Assembly: GCA_021155885.1 (NCBI GenBank) | Contig: JAJNBB010000007.1 | Coordinates: forward strand, 1 to 53,879 | Length of the DNA: 53,879 nucleotides | Reading direction: 5' to 3' | Source of the DNA: Fibrobacteria bacterium | GTDB taxonomy: Bacteria; Fibrobacterota; Fibrobacteria; UBA11236 | In this document: positions 41,481-51,323 of the stretch, piece by piece | How positions within the stretch are numbered: the first letter of the stretch is position 1 | Layout: every line of letters begins with the position of its first letter | Translations under genes and position numbers: made by a program | Notes under the pieces: model-generated | What the model was told of the DNA's origin: nothing | Seen by the model: the letters and a program-made list of their open reading frames with translations, nothing else | Databases searched by the model: none

Positions 41481-43580
41481 TTACGCCGGCTGCAGCAGGG
41501 CCTTGCGGCTCAGCTTGATCTTGCCCGTGGGGTCGACGCCGATGCACTTGACTTCGATCTCGTCGCCCATGGAGAGCACGTCCTCGACCTTTTCCACGCG
41601 CTGGGGAGCCAGCTCGGAGATGTGCACGAGGCCTTCCTTGCCCGGGAGGATTTCCACGAAGGCGCCGAAGGTGGTGATGCCCTTGACCTTGCCCCGGTAG
41701 ACCTTGCCCACTTCGGCTTCGGCGAACAGCTCGTTGATCATTTTCATCGCCAGCAGCGCGTTGCCGCGATGCGGGGCGGAGACCGTGACCATGCCGTCGT
41801 CCTTGACGTCGACGTTGGCGCCGGCCGTCTCCTGGATGCCACGGATGACCTTGCCGCCCGGGCCGATCAATTCCTTGATCTTCTCGGTCGGGATCTGGCG
41901 CTGGATGATGGCGGGGGCGAGCTTCGAGAGGTCGCGCGCCGCGGGCAGGGCCGCGTTCATCTTGGCGAGGATGTGCAGGCGGCCTTCCTTGGCCTGGGTC
42001 AGGGCGTTCTGCATCATCTCGGAAGTGATGCCGCGCAGCTTGATGTCCATCTGGAACGACGTGATGCCCTTCTCGGTGCCGCAGACCTTGAAGTCCATGT
42101 CGCCGAGGTGGTCTTCGGTGCCGTTGATGTCCGAGAGCGTCACGTAGCGCGCGCCGTCGGAGACCATGCCCATCGCGATGCCCGCCACGTGCGACTTGAT
42201 CTTCACGCCGGCATCCATCAAAGACAGGGATCCGCCGCACACCGAGGCCATCGACGAGGAGCCGTGCGACTCCAGGATGTCGGACACGATGCGGAGCGTG
42301 TAGGGGAAGCTCTCGGCGGTCGGCAGCACGGGCGCGAGCGCGCGCTCGGCGAGCATGCCGTGGCCGATTTCGCGACGACCCACCGCGCCGAGGCGCTTGG
42401 CCTCGCCGACCGAGAAGCCCGGGAAATTGTAGTGCAGCATGTAGTTCTTGAAGGATTCGCCCTGGAGCGACTCCATGCGCTGCTCGTCCTGGCGGGTGCC
42501 GAGGGTGGTCACCACCAGGCCCTGGGTCTCGCCGCGCTGGAACAGCGCGGAACCGTGGGCGCGGGGCAGGACCTGCGTCTGGATGTCGATCGGACGGATG
42601 TCCGAGGGGCCGCGGCCGTCGATGCGGCGCTTCTCCGAGAGAACCATCTCGCGCATTTCGCTCCACAGAATATCGTCGAACGAAGCCTTGATGTCGGCGG
42701 TGCGATCCGGGAATTCCTCGGCGAGGGCTTCGAGAACCTGGTTTTTGACGACCTTCAAGCCGGCGTAATAGGCCTTCTTCAGATAGTCCTTGTGGAACAG
42801 GTCTTTCAGCAGGGGCGAGGCGATGGCAGCGACGCGAACCTGGACGTCCTGCGCGAGGGGCGCGGCGACGAAGTGGTCCTTCTCGACGGCGAACTGCGCG
42901 ATGAGGGCGTCCTGGCCCTTGACGATCGTCTTGATGGCGTCGTGGCCCGCGAGGATGGCCTTGACCATGAGATCTTCGGGAATTTCGTAGCCATGGCCTT
43001 CGACCATGAGCACGGAGGTCGCCGTGCCGGCCATCACCAGTTCGATGTCGGCGGATTCAAGCTGCTCGAAGGTGGGGTTGATGGTGAACTCGCCGGCGAA
43101 GGTGCCCGCGATGCGGACGGACGCGACCTGCTCTTCGAACGGGATGTGCGAAAGGCCCAGCGCGGTGGAGGCGCCGATCAGCGCGATGGTCTCGGCATCG
43201 TGCTTGTCGTCCTGCGAGATCACGTTGCAGATGATCTGCACTTCGCGGCGATAGCCCTCGGGGAACATCGGACGCAGGGGGCGGTCGATGCTGCGGCAGG
43301 CCAGCACCTCGCGATCGCTCAGCTTGGCTTCGCGCTTGAAGTAGCCGCCCGGGATCTTGCCCGCGGAGTAATACTTCTCGCGGTATTCGACGGTCAGCGG
43401 GAAGAAGTCGGCGGGCTTGTCCTCGCCGGCGCACACGGTGCACAGCACCATGGTGTCGCCGAGGCGCGCGACGACCGCGCCGCCCGCTTGCTTGGCCATG
43501 CGGCCGGACTCGAGGATGATCTCACGCCCGTCGGGCAGCGGGATGGAAACGGTCTTGGTGGCTTCGGTAAGAATCGACAT
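41481..43580 (-). CDS. pnp: Polyribonucleotide nucleotidyltransferase
   Basis: 699-aa PNPase, the phosphorolytic 3'-5' exoribonuclease of the degradosome. Two RNase PH domains (the first with [12 protein letters not shown], the second with [15 protein letters not shown] and the catalytic [13 protein letters not shown]), then KH ([21 protein letters not shown]) and S1 ([33 protein letters not shown]) domains. It is the last gene of the translation operon, 71 bp after rpsO. Confidence 0.98.
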   Translation of the reverse strand: MSILTEATKTVSIPLPDGREIILESGRMAKQAGGAVVARLGDTMVLCTVCAGEDKPADFFPLTVEYREKYYSAGKIPGGYFKREAKLSDREVLACRSIDRPLRPMFPEGYRREVQIICNVISQDDKHDAETIALIGASTALGLSHIPFEEQVASVRIAGTFAGEFTINPTFEQLESADIELVMAGTATSVLMVEGHGYEIPEDLMVKAILAGHDAIKTIVKGQDALIAQFAVEKDHFVAAPLAQDVQVRVAAIASPLLKDLFHKDYLKKAYYAGLKVVKNQVLEALAEEFPDRTADIKASFDDILWSEMREMVLSEKRRIDGRGPSDIRPIDIQTQVLPRAHGSALFQRGETQGLVVTTLGTRQDEQRMESLQGESFKNYMLHYNFPGFSVGEAKRLGAVGRREIGHGMLAERALAPVLPTAESFPYTLRIVSDILESHGSSSMASVCGGSLSLMDAGVKIKSHVAGIAMGMVSDGARYVTLSDINGTEDHLGDMDFKVCGTEKGITSFQMDIKLRGITSEMMQNALTQAKEGRLHILAKMNAALPAARDLSKLAPAIIQRQIPTEKIKELIGPGGKVIRGIQETAGANVDVKDDGMVTVSAPHRGNALLAMKMINELFAEAEVGKVYRGKVKGITTFGAFVEILPGKEGLVHISELAPQRVEKVEDVLSMGDEIEVKCIGVDPTGKIKLSRKALLQPA

Positions 43581-43651
43581 GAAATGTCTCCGAGCCTCGG
43601 CGCACCCGTGGCGGGCGCGCGCGGGCGTAAATGAGGAGGGAGGACCGCGCC

Positions 43652-43924
43652 TTAGCGGCGCAGGTCCAACTGCTTGATCAGGGCGCGATAGCCCTGAATG
43701 TCGGTCCGGGTCAGATAGTTCAGCAAGCGACGACGCTGGGCCACCATGGTGGTCAGGCCGCGGCGCGAATGCTTATCCATCTTGTGGACCTTCAGATGAC
43801 CGGTAATTTCCACGATGCGGTGCGTGAGCAACGCGATTTGAACGCGGGGATTTCCGGTGTCTTTTTCGTTGGCTCCGAAATTTTTGACGATTTCAGCGGC
43901 CTTCTCTTGAGTCAATGTCGGCAT
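43652..43924 (-). CDS. rpsO: 30S ribosomal protein S15
   Basis: 90-aa S15, which binds 16S rRNA at the central domain. Complete, with [26 protein letters not shown] and [15 protein letters not shown]. The pair rpsO-pnp is conserved widely. The 120-bp spacer upstream holds a terminator-like hairpin and a possible promoter (TACTAA box near 43975), so rpsO-pnp may also be transcribed on its own. Confidence 0.98.
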   Translation of the reverse strand: MPTLTQEKAAEIVKNFGANEKDTGNPRVQIALLTHRIVEITGHLKVHKMDKHSRRGLTTMVAQRRRLLNYLTRTDIQGYRALIKQLDLRR

Positions 43925-44018
43925 AAAAAACTCTTTCGTCCTGTCTTCTGTATCTCAATGAGGGGCATAAACTTAGTATGAATCGGCCCTAAAAGCAATG
44001 AAGGTCGAAGGGGCCCCG

Positions 44019-44039
44019 AAAAGGGCGCCCGGGGCGCCC
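44019..44039 (-). terminator. Terminator-like hairpin between ribF and rpsO
   Basis: On the minus strand GGGCGCC pairs with GGCGCCC around a short loop, followed by TTTTC. It may end part of the transcription after ribF. Confidence 0.55.
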
Positions 44040-44047
44040 GCGCGGAC

Positions 44048-44950
44048 CTAAAATCCGGACTTTTCCAGGGATTTCCAGCGCTCCACGTCCCGCGCGATCT
44101 GGCTTTTGAGCGCCTCGGGGGAATCGAAGCGCATTTCGGGCCGAAGGGGCATTTCCAGCTCGAATTCCATGAATTTTCCGTACAAATCCCCTTCCCAGTC
44201 GGGAAGGTGAACCTCGACCGAGGGGGTGGGTTCGGAGAACGTGGGGCGCAGGCCGATGTTGGCCACGGCGGAGAAGCGTTTCCGGTCAAAATGGGCGTAA
44301 CCGCCATAAACCCCGAAGGCCGGCAGAATTTTACGGGGATCCTCGATCAAGAGGTTCGCGGTCGGAAACCCCAGCAAGCGTCCGCGTTCGCGGCCGCGCA
44401 CGACGGTGCCATCGAGGGCGTAGGGGCGCCCGAGCATGGAACGGGCCGCGCGCAGGTCGTCGACCCCGCCGCTTTCCAGCCGCGCCCGGATGGCCGAAGA
44501 GCTGACGATTTCTCCCGCTTCCTCGGCGGGGGAGATCTCCCGCACCGAATCCTCCCCGCCCAGCGCGCGCAGCAGCGAGGCATCGCCCCGCGCGCCGCGG
44601 CCGAAGCGATGGCCCGGTCCCAGGAAGAACGCGCGGCCGCCCAGCGCGTCGCGAAGGATGTCCGCGAAGAAGTCCTCCGCCGCCAGCGCGGCGAGCTTCG
44701 CGTCGAACGCGAGCGTGACGAGTTCCACCCCGAGTTCCGCGATGAGCGCGGCCTTTTCGCGCGGGGGCGTCAGCAGGGCCGGCTTTAGGGCCGGAGAAAA
44801 GAAATGGCGGGGATGCGGGTCGAAGGTCAGCGCGAGGGGGCGCAGGCCGCGCTCCACGGCGTGGGCGCGCAGGGCCTCGAGGATGCGGCGGTGCCCCACG
44901 TGCACGCCGTCGAAGTTGCCCAGGGCGATGGCGGAAGCGGGCGCGGTCAT
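44048..44950 (-). CDS. ribF: Bifunctional riboflavin kinase / FAD synthetase
   Basis: 300-aa RibF, making FMN and FAD from riboflavin. The N-terminal adenylyltransferase has LGNFDGVHVGHRRIL and SSSAIRARLESG. The C-terminal kinase has GTVVRGRERGRLLGFPTANL and the FSAVANIGLRPTF segment. The start at 44950 overlaps the truB stop by 4 bp; a longer open frame upstream is only truB in another frame. Confidence 0.96.
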   Translation of the reverse strand: MTAPASAIALGNFDGVHVGHRRILEALRAHAVERGLRPLALTFDPHPRHFFSPALKPALLTPPREKAALIAELGVELVTLAFDAKLAALAAEDFFADILRDALGGRAFFLGPGHRFGRGARGDASLLRALGGEDSVREISPAEEAGEIVSSSAIRARLESGGVDDLRAARSMLGRPYALDGTVVRGRERGRLLGFPTANLLIEDPRKILPAFGVYGGYAHFDRKRFSAVANIGLRPTFSEPTPSVEVHLPDWEGDLYGKFMEFELEMPLRPEMRFDSPEALKSQIARDVERWKSLEKSGF

Positions 44951-45873
44951 GGGGCGGGGAAAACCTTGCGCGGCTGCAGGTGGCCCAGGGGATTCAGTTC
45001 GCCGATGGCGAGCAGTTTTCCGGCGGGGGAAAAGACCGCGCAGGCGGTATCGCGGGCGGTCGCGCCGTGTCCGTCCCGCGCGGGCCGCGCGGAATAGCCG
45101 CCGGCCGGAACCGCGTTGCCGTGCAGCAGCGAGGCCACCCAGTCCGCCTTGACCTCCACCGGGGCCAGGTGGTCCACGGCGTTCTCGACGGGGGTCAGGT
45201 GGGCCGCGTCCGCGGCGTCGGGGGCGACGGCGTCCTCGACCCGGAAGGGGCCGATGGCCGTGCGGCGGATGTCCGCGGCCACGGCGCCGCAGCCGAGCAA
45301 TTGCCCGAGGTCGTGGGCGAGGGTACGCACGTAGGTTCCCTTGGAGCAATCGAGCTCCATCACGGCCGAGGCGGCCGGGCCGGGCTCGAAGTGCGTGATC
45401 TCGAGGCGGTCCACGTGCACGGGCCGCGCGGTCATTTCGACGGTTTCACCCGCGCGGGCGCGCTCATACGCGCGCTTGCCATCGACCTTGATCGCGGAGT
45501 ATGCCGGCGGAACCTGCGAGATGTCCCCGCGAAACCGCGGAAGCAGGGCTTCGAGGCTCGCGCGGGTGACGGCCGAGGCATCCTTGCGCTCGAGCACTTC
45601 GCCGTCCAGGTCGTAGGTGTCGGTGGCGACGCCGAGCTTCAACGTGAACCGGTAGCTCTTGTGCAGGGCCTCCAAAAACTCCAGCAGCCGCGTCCCGGAG
45701 CCGACGCCGAGCACGAGCAGGCCGGAGGCCGCGGGATCCAAAGTCCCCGCATGGCCGATCTTCGATCCCTTTTTCCCGCCGAAGGCCCGCTTCACCGGGT
45801 AAAGGGCCTGGAAGGAGGAAACGCCGACGGGCTTGTCGATCAGGAGAATTCCGTTTGAGTCTTCAGCGGACAT
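44947..45873 (-). CDS. truB: tRNA pseudouridine-55 synthase
   Basis: 308-aa TruB. The catalytic Asp is in GHAGTLDPAASGLL (about residue 47). KSYRFTLKLGVATDTYDLDGE, QVPPAYSAIKVDGKRAYERARAGE and CSKGTYVRTLAHDLG are conserved, and a PUA-like C-terminal part follows. The upstream 129-bp spacer holds heptamer repeat 7. Confidence 0.96.
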   Translation of the reverse strand: MSAEDSNGILLIDKPVGVSSFQALYPVKRAFGGKKGSKIGHAGTLDPAASGLLVLGVGSGTRLLEFLEALHKSYRFTLKLGVATDTYDLDGEVLERKDASAVTRASLEALLPRFRGDISQVPPAYSAIKVDGKRAYERARAGETVEMTARPVHVDRLEITHFEPGPAASAVMELDCSKGTYVRTLAHDLGQLLGCGAVAADIRRTAIGPFRVEDAVAPDAADAAHLTPVENAVDHLAPVEVKADWVASLLHGNAVPAGGYSARPARDGHGATARDTACAVFSPAGKLLAIGELNPLGHLQPRKVFPAP

Positions 45874-45915
45874 GGGGAAGGATGCGGTGGTGGTTCGGGG
45901 AAGGGTGGTGGGTGA

Positions 45916-45996
45916 GGACTTAGGGCTTAGGACTTAGGTTTTTTGAGCCGAAGCTCAACGTTCTTCATCCTAACCTAAGTCCTAAGCCCTAAGTCC
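45916..45996. repeat. Heptamer inverted repeat 7 (GGNCTTA word) between rbfA and truB
   Basis: The left arm (45916-45940) is GGACTTA, GGGCTTA, GGACTTA, GGTT. The right arm (45972-45996) is its exact reverse complement over 25 bp. The loop has its own small stem, TTGAGC, CGAA, GCTCAA. It lies inside the rimP-pnp operon, 7 bp from the rbfA stop, so polymerase must read through it or it would divide the operon. Confidence 0.93.
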
Positions 45997-46002
45997 CAAT
46001 AC

Positions 46003-46380
46003 CTAATTCTTTTCATCTCCGTCTTCGTCCGCCGGCTTGTCGCCGCGTTCGATGTCGAGCAGCAGCTTGTCGATCCGGAAGCCGTGGTCGAGGTTGCGGT
46101 CGAGCTCGAAGATCAGCTTGGGGACGATGCGGGTTTGCAGGATCCCGGAAAGGTGCTTGCGCATGCGGGGGGCGTATTCCGTGAGGGCCGCGATCGTGGC
46201 GGTTTTTTCCTCCTCGGTGCCCATGACCGACACGCCGATCTTGGCCTGGCTGAGGTCGGGCGTGGTGTTCACGGTCGAGAGCGTGAAGAACCCCAGGCGC
46301 GGGTCGCTGAGCTGGCGGAGGATGAATTCGCTGAGGGTGCGCTGGATGACGGTTCCGACGCGTTCGGTTCTGCGGGTCAT
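46003..46380 (-). CDS. rbfA: Ribosome-binding factor A
   Basis: 125-aa RbfA, a 30S maturation factor with a KH-like fold. MTRRTERVGTVIQRTLSEFILRQLSDPRLGFFTLSTVNTTPDLSQAKIGVSVMG matches the family. The frame is open to 46542, but that part is encoded by heptamer repeat 3 and gives a Gln/Thr-rich unrelated peptide; the ATG at 46380 is chosen. The C-terminus is short and acidic. Confidence 0.95.
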   Translation of the reverse strand: MTRRTERVGTVIQRTLSEFILRQLSDPRLGFFTLSTVNTTPDLSQAKIGVSVMGTEEEKTATIAALTEYAPRMRKHLSGILQTRIVPKLIFELDRNLDHGFRIDKLLLDIERGDKPADEDGDEKN

Positions 46381-46409
46381 GGGAGGGTACTTCGGGGCTA
46401 AGCTTCGTA

Positions 46410-46543
46410 GTTGTTGGTTGTTAGTTGTTGGTTGTTGAACACACCGACGAATGCTTTTGCTGAAACCGGTTGCGACTGGAAGGGTCCCTGGTTGTTGGTT
46501 TCGCTCTCGCGTTACCAACAACCAGGTACCAACAACCAACAAC
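46410..46543. repeat. Heptamer inverted repeat 3 (GTTGTTG word) between infB and rbfA
   Basis: The left arm (46410-46437) is GTTGTTG, GTTGTTA, GTTGTTG, GTTGTTG. The right arm (46516-46543) is CAACAAC, CAGGTAC, CAACAAC, CAACAAC. An additional inner arm, CCTGGTTGTTGGT (46487-46499), pairs perfectly with 46514-46526. Outer and inner pairings compete for the same strand. It lies within the rimP-pnp operon. Confidence 0.9.
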
Positions 46544-46551
46544 CTTTGCGT

Positions 46552-49518
46552 TTACGCGCTCAGGGCCGCCGACAGCTTGCGGGCGATCTCGACCTTGCGG
46601 AAGAACGCGAGCACGTCGCCTTCCTGGATGTTCTTGACGCCCTCGAGGCCGATGCCGCACTCGAAGCCGGCCTTGACCGACTTCGCGTCGTCCTTCTCGC
46701 GCTTGAGCGAGACGACCTTGGCTTCGCCCACCTCGATGCCGCCGCGGTAGAGGCGCGCCTTGAGGTCGCGCTCCACGCTGCCGCTCTGGACCTTGCAACC
46801 CGCGATGACGCCGACCTTCGGGATGTGGAAGATCTGGAGGATCTCCGCCTCGCCGGCGACTTCCTCGCGGTATTCGGGCTTGAGCAGGCCTTCCATGGCC
46901 GACTTGATCTCGTCCACGATCTCGTAGATGATCCGGTAGCTGTTGATCGTGACGCCTTCCTGCTCCGCCAGGTCGCGCACGGCCTCGGAGGGCAGCACGT
47001 GGAAGGCGATGATGAGGGCGTCTGAGGCGGCGGCCATCTGGATGTCGGCGTCGCGCACGGCGCCCACGCCCTTGCTGATGACGTTGACCCGGACTTCCTT
47101 GGTGGAAAGGCGCTCCAGCGATCCGGCGATGGCTTCCACCGAGCCGTCGGTGTCGGCCTTGATGAGGACCTTGAGCTCGTGGAACTCGCCGGACTTGATG
47201 CGGTCCGAGAGCTGGTCGAGCGTGATGTGGCGCTTCTGGCGCAGCTCGCGGTCCTTCGCGGCGATGCGGCGGCGGTTCGCGATCTCGCGGGCCTCGCGCT
47301 CGTCCGCGACGACCATGAAGGAGTCGCCCGCCTGGGGCGCGCCCTCGAGGCCGAGCACCTGCACGGGGGTGGAGGGGCCGGCTTCCTTGCGGGGCTTGCC
47401 GCGCTCGTCGAGCAGGGAGCGCACGCGCCCGGCGAACACGCCGGTGACGATGGCGTCGCCCACGCGGAGCGTGCCGTTCTGCACGAGCATGGTGGCGACG
47501 GCGCCCTTGCCCTTGTCGAGGCGGGATTCGATCACGGCGCCCAGGGCGTTGCGCTCGGGGTTCGCCTTGAGCTCCAGGATCTCGGACTCGAGCGCGAGCG
47601 TCTCGAGGAGCTTGTCCATGTTGAGGCCGGAACGGGCCGAGACCTCGACGCAGGGGATCTTGCCGCCCCACTGCTCGACTTCCACGCCGTTCTCCGCCAG
47701 CTGCGTGCGGATCTTGTCCGGGTTCGCGGTCGGCAGGTCGATCTTGTTGATGGCCACCACGATCTGCACGTTCGCGTTCTTCGCGAGCTGGATCGCTTCC
47801 TTGGTCTGCGGCATCACCATGCTGTCGGCGGCGACCACCAGCAGCACCACGTCGGTGACGTTGGCGCCGCGCGCGCGCATGGCCGAAAAGGCTTCGTGGC
47901 CCGGGGTGTCGAGGAAGCAGATCGGGCCGTGGACCGTGTCGACGGCGTAGGCGCCGATATGCTGCGTGATGCCGCCGGATTCGCCGGCGATCACGTTGGT
48001 CTTGCGGATGTGGTCGAGGATCGAGGTCTTGCCGTGGTCGACGTGGCCCATCACCGTGATGATCGGCGCGCGCGGCACGAGCTCGCCCCCGGTCTCCTCG
48101 TCGCCCTCTTCGGCCGCGGCCTCCTGGGCGTATTCGTCCATGAGCTCGGCGGTGTACCCGAACTCGTCGGCGACGAGGCCGATGATTTCGTGGTCGAGGC
48201 GCTGGTTGATGGTCACCATCATGCCCAGCTCCATGCACTTGGCGATGACCTGCGCGGGCAGCACGTTCATGAGGCCGGCGAGCTCGCCGATCGTCACGAA
48301 CTCGGAGACCTGGAGGATGCGCTTGCTCTCCTCGCCCTCGTCCTCGCCGCCTTCCTTGCGGTCCTTCAGGCGGGCCTTGCCGCCCGGCGTGCGGGACAGG
48401 CTGGCCATGACCTTGCTGACGTTGTTGCGCGCGGCGAGCAGCTCCTGCTCGATTTGCTCGCGCGTCTTGCGCTTTCCGCGTCCGCGCGAGGCGGGGCCGC
48501 CCGCACCCGGGCCGCCGGGACCGCGTCCCGGGCCTCCGGAAGCGCCCGCGCCGGGGCCGCCGGGACCGCGGCGATCGCGATCGCCGGGACCGCGGCCGGG
48601 AATCCCGGTGCCGGTGACGCCGGCGGCTTGAGCGCGGAGAGCGTAGGCATCCTTGGGGCCGTCGAACGGACGGGAGGGACCGGCGCCTCCGGGGCCTCCG
48701 GGGCTGCGACTGGGGGCGAGATGGCCGCCCGTGCGTCCGAGTCCGCCTTCACGGCCGGGGCCTCCGGGACCGCCGGGGCCGCGGGGGGCGTAGCCGCCCG
48801 GACCGCCGGGAGCTCCGGGGCCGCGGGAGAAATGACCGGAATAACCTTGGCCGGAGCCGGGGCCGCCGCGCATGCGCGAGGCGCTTTCAGCGCGCGACTT
48901 TGCGATGCGCGCCAGCATGGCGGCGTCGGGGGCCTCGACCGAAACGCGCAGGTTGCCGCTGGAACCGCCGCCTGCGGCGGGGGTTTCGGGCGTGGGAGCC
49001 GCCGGGGCGGCGACGGGCGCCGCCGGAGGTTCGTTCGAGGAAGGCGCGGGGGCGACCGGAGCCTCGGCCCGGGCGGCGGGCGCTTCCGCCTTGGGAGCCG
49101 GAGCGGCCGCGGGGGCTTCCGGCGCGGGAGCCGCGGCCTTAGGCGCCGCGGGCGCCTCGACCCGGGGAGCCGGGGCGGGCGCGGGGGTGGACACGATGGG
49201 GGCTGAGACCGTCTCGATCTTGGGAGCCGCGGGGGCTTCCTTCTTCGCGGCCGGCACGAAGGCGGGCGCGGGCGGCGCCTTCTTGAGCACCGCCTTCATC
49301 GGGATCTTTTTACCGGATCGGACCAGCTCCTCCCGCTCCTTGCGGTCCTTTTCGGCCGCGAGGAGAGGCTTCACCTTTTGGAAGGCTGCCTGGTCAATGG
49401 TGCTGGAGGAGGTCTTGGCCTCGACTCCGGCCTCGTTCAGAAGACGAAGCAGCACGTCGCTGGTGACTTCGTTTTCCTTCGCTAGCGATGAAACTCGTTT
49501 TTTTCCGGTATCGGTCAT
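46552..49518 (-). CDS. infB: Translation initiation factor IF-2
   Basis: 988-aa IF-2, the GTPase that delivers initiator tRNA. A short N-terminal IF2_N module is followed by a long Ala/Pro/Gly-rich low-complexity region (about 75-380) with repeated GGPG motifs. The G domain (about 480-650) has GHVDHGKTS, DTPGHEAF and NKIDLP, and domains II-IV are complete. The long opposite-strand open frames here are shadows of this GC-rich gene. Confidence 0.97.
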   Translation of the reverse strand: MTDTGKKRVSSLAKENEVTSDVLLRLLNEAGVEAKTSSSTIDQAAFQKVKPLLAAEKDRKEREELVRSGKKIPMKAVLKKAPPAPAFVPAAKKEAPAAPKIETVSAPIVSTPAPAPAPRVEAPAAPKAAAPAPEAPAAAPAPKAEAPAARAEAPVAPAPSSNEPPAAPVAAPAAPTPETPAAGGGSSGNLRVSVEAPDAAMLARIAKSRAESASRMRGGPGSGQGYSGHFSRGPGAPGGPGGYAPRGPGGPGGPGREGGLGRTGGHLAPSRSPGGPGGAGPSRPFDGPKDAYALRAQAAGVTGTGIPGRGPGDRDRRGPGGPGAGASGGPGRGPGGPGAGGPASRGRGKRKTREQIEQELLAARNNVSKVMASLSRTPGGKARLKDRKEGGEDEGEESKRILQVSEFVTIGELAGLMNVLPAQVIAKCMELGMMVTINQRLDHEIIGLVADEFGYTAELMDEYAQEAAAEEGDEETGGELVPRAPIITVMGHVDHGKTSILDHIRKTNVIAGESGGITQHIGAYAVDTVHGPICFLDTPGHEAFSAMRARGANVTDVVLLVVAADSMVMPQTKEAIQLAKNANVQIVVAINKIDLPTANPDKIRTQLAENGVEVEQWGGKIPCVEVSARSGLNMDKLLETLALESEILELKANPERNALGAVIESRLDKGKGAVATMLVQNGTLRVGDAIVTGVFAGRVRSLLDERGKPRKEAGPSTPVQVLGLEGAPQAGDSFMVVADEREAREIANRRRIAAKDRELRQKRHITLDQLSDRIKSGEFHELKVLIKADTDGSVEAIAGSLERLSTKEVRVNVISKGVGAVRDADIQMAAASDALIIAFHVLPSEAVRDLAEQEGVTINSYRIIYEIVDEIKSAMEGLLKPEYREEVAGEAEILQIFHIPKVGVIAGCKVQSGSVERDLKARLYRGGIEVGEAKVVSLKREKDDAKSVKAGFECGIGLEGVKNIQEGDVLAFFRKVEIARKLSAALSA

Positions 49519-49548
49519 ATTCTCGCCAAAGGTAGTATTTGGCTACCC

Positions 49549-50772
49549 TTAGCCTTCCTGGGCCTCTTCGGCCGGTTTTTTGGTGAACAAGGATTCCAGT
49601 TCGGAGAACTTGCTCTGTGTCGAACCGGCGGTCGCCGGCTCGGAGGTGACCACGCCTTCGCGGGGCTTGAAAAGCCCCTCGCGCACGTCGTCGGGCAGCG
49701 CGTCGAACTCGGTCTGGCCGTAGATGTCGAGCTCGCGGCCCACCATCTTGCTCGCCAGGCGCACGTTCTGTCCGCCCCGGCCGATGGCCTGCGAAAGGTC
49801 CTCGTCGGCCACGATCACCACCACGCGCCCGTCGCCGATGTCGGTGATCTGGCGGATGTTGGCCGGCGAAAGCGAGCGGCGGATGTACACGTTGGTATCC
49901 TCGCTCCAGTGGATGATGTCGATGCGCTCGTTGCTGAGCTCGCGCACGATGGCCTGCACGCGGTTGCCCTTCATGCCCACGCACGCGCCCACGGGGTCGA
50001 TGCGGTCGTCCTTGGTCGACACCGCGATCTTGGCGCGAAAGCCGGGGTCGCGCGCGACGCCCTTGATGCTGACGACGCCGTCGCCGATCTCGGGGACCTC
50101 GAGCTCGAACAGGCGGGCGAGGAACTCGGGATGCGTGCGCGACAGCACGATCTGGGGGCCCTTGACGTTGACGCTGACGCTGGCGATGAAGGCGCGCACG
50201 GTGTCGCCCTGGCGATAGCGCTCCTTGCGGATCTGCTCGCGCAGCGGGAGGATGGCCTCGGTCTTGCCCAGGCTGATCAGGATGTTGCCGCGGTCGACCT
50301 GCTGCACCTGCCCGGTGACGAGCGTGCCCACGCGGTCCTGGAAGTCCTCGAAGATCTTCTCGCGCTCGGCGTCGCGCACCTTCTGCAGCAGCATCTGCTT
50401 CGCCGCCTGGATGGCCGCGCGGCCGAAGTTCGCCACGGGGATTTCCATTTCGAGATAATCGCCCGCCGTGGCGTCCTCGTTGTACTCATGGGCCTCGTCG
50501 AGCAGCATGTACTTCTCGTCGATGGCCGCGACCTCGTCCGCCGTCATCTCGGGATCGACGTCCGGGTAGTCCTCCACGACCGTGACGCGCAGGAACACGC
50601 TGAGCTCGCCGGTCGACACGTCGATCTCGGCCTCGATGTTCTTCTGCAGGTCGAGGTACTTGCGGGCCGCGTTCACGAGGGCCTGGCGCAGCGTGTCGGT
50701 GACGACCGAGCTGTCCAGGTTCTTCGTCTTGGCGATCAGGTTCAGGTTTTCAAGGAGGCTGTTTTCCATCAT
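49549..50772 (-). CDS. nusA: Transcription termination/antitermination factor NusA
   Basis: 407-aa NusA: N-terminal RNAP-binding domain, S1 (about 135-200, VGTLVTGQVQQVDRGNILISLG), KH1 and KH2 (CVGMKGNRVQAIVRELSNERIDIIHW and EDLSQAIGRGGQNVRLASKMVG). It ends soon after KH2 and lacks the C-terminal acidic repeats of the E. coli protein, as in many phyla. AGAAGGA precedes the start. Between rimP and infB in the canonical order. Confidence 0.97.
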   Translation of the reverse strand: MMENSLLENLNLIAKTKNLDSSVVTDTLRQALVNAARKYLDLQKNIEAEIDVSTGELSVFLRVTVVEDYPDVDPEMTADEVAAIDEKYMLLDEAHEYNEDATAGDYLEMEIPVANFGRAAIQAAKQMLLQKVRDAEREKIFEDFQDRVGTLVTGQVQQVDRGNILISLGKTEAILPLREQIRKERYRQGDTVRAFIASVSVNVKGPQIVLSRTHPEFLARLFELEVPEIGDGVVSIKGVARDPGFRAKIAVSTKDDRIDPVGACVGMKGNRVQAIVRELSNERIDIIHWSEDTNVYIRRSLSPANIRQITDIGDGRVVVIVADEDLSQAIGRGGQNVRLASKMVGRELDIYGQTEFDALPDDVREGLFKPREGVVTSEPATAGSTQSKFSELESLFTKKPAEEAQEG

Positions 50773-50782
50773 GCGTTCCTTC

Positions 50783-51271
50783 TCAGGAGAGTTTGATTTC
50801 GATTTTGGCGAGGGCCACCAGGGCCATCGGGATGACGACTTGCTTCGGACCCTCTTTGATTTCCTTGGGGGTCTTGCCGGCGACCTCGAGGGTCACCTCG
50901 TTCTCGTCGGCGGACAGGAGCTTGCCGACGTGCAGGCTCTTGCCCTCGTGCTTCTCGCGGGTCGTGACCCTGACGTTGCGGCCGACGTTGCGCTTCCAGT
51001 CCGCCAGGGTCTTGAAGGCGCGGTCGAGGCCGGGGGAGGAGACCTCCAGCACGTAATTGTCCTCGCCCAGCCAGTTCTCGGCGTCGATGACGGCGGACAT
51101 CTCGCGGCTCACGCGGGCGCAGTTCTCGATGGTCACGCCGCCGGCCTTGCCCACGTAGACGCGCACCATGCGGCGGCGGCCGGCGCGGAAGATCTCCACG
51201 TCGACGAGGTCGAGCCCGTGCGTTTCGCACACGCGCCGCGCCAGATCGGTGATTAAGTCCAGTACTTCCAT
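50783..51271 (-). CDS. rimP: Ribosome maturation factor RimP
   Basis: 162-aa RimP, needed for 30S assembly. VEILRA-like HGLDLVDVEIFRAGRRRMVRVYVGKAGGVTIENCARVSREMSAVIDAENWLGEDNYVLEVSSPGLDRAFKTLADWKRNVGRNVRV is the conserved core. First gene of the operon rimP-nusA-infB-rbfA-truB-ribF-rpsO-pnp. The upstream spacer holds a promoter and a structured leader ending in a terminator-like hairpin. Confidence 0.96.
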   Translation of the reverse strand: MEVLDLITDLARRVCETHGLDLVDVEIFRAGRRRMVRVYVGKAGGVTIENCARVSREMSAVIDAENWLGEDNYVLEVSSPGLDRAFKTLADWKRNVGRNVRVTTREKHEGKSLHVGKLLSADENEVTLEVAGKTPKEIKEGPKQVVIPMALVALAKIEIKLS

Positions 51272-51323
51272 TGCTTACCCGTTTAAAAAGCCCTGAAATC
51301 CGCTAAAAATTCGATTTGCCCCT

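Noticed and set aside
40773..43634. A 953-codon plus-strand frame opposite pnp and the M16 peptidase gene
   Set aside because: Spans two real opposite-strand genes and has shadow composition.
46003..46542. Longer rbfA reading frame starting at 46542
   Set aside because: The extra N-terminus is a translation of heptamer repeat 3; the ATG at 46380 gives the family start.
46943..49206. Long plus-strand open frames (up to 675 codons) opposite infB
   Set aside because: They lie antisense to a clear IF-2 gene, have Val/Ala/Gly/His-rich composition typical of GC-rich shadows, and show no family features.
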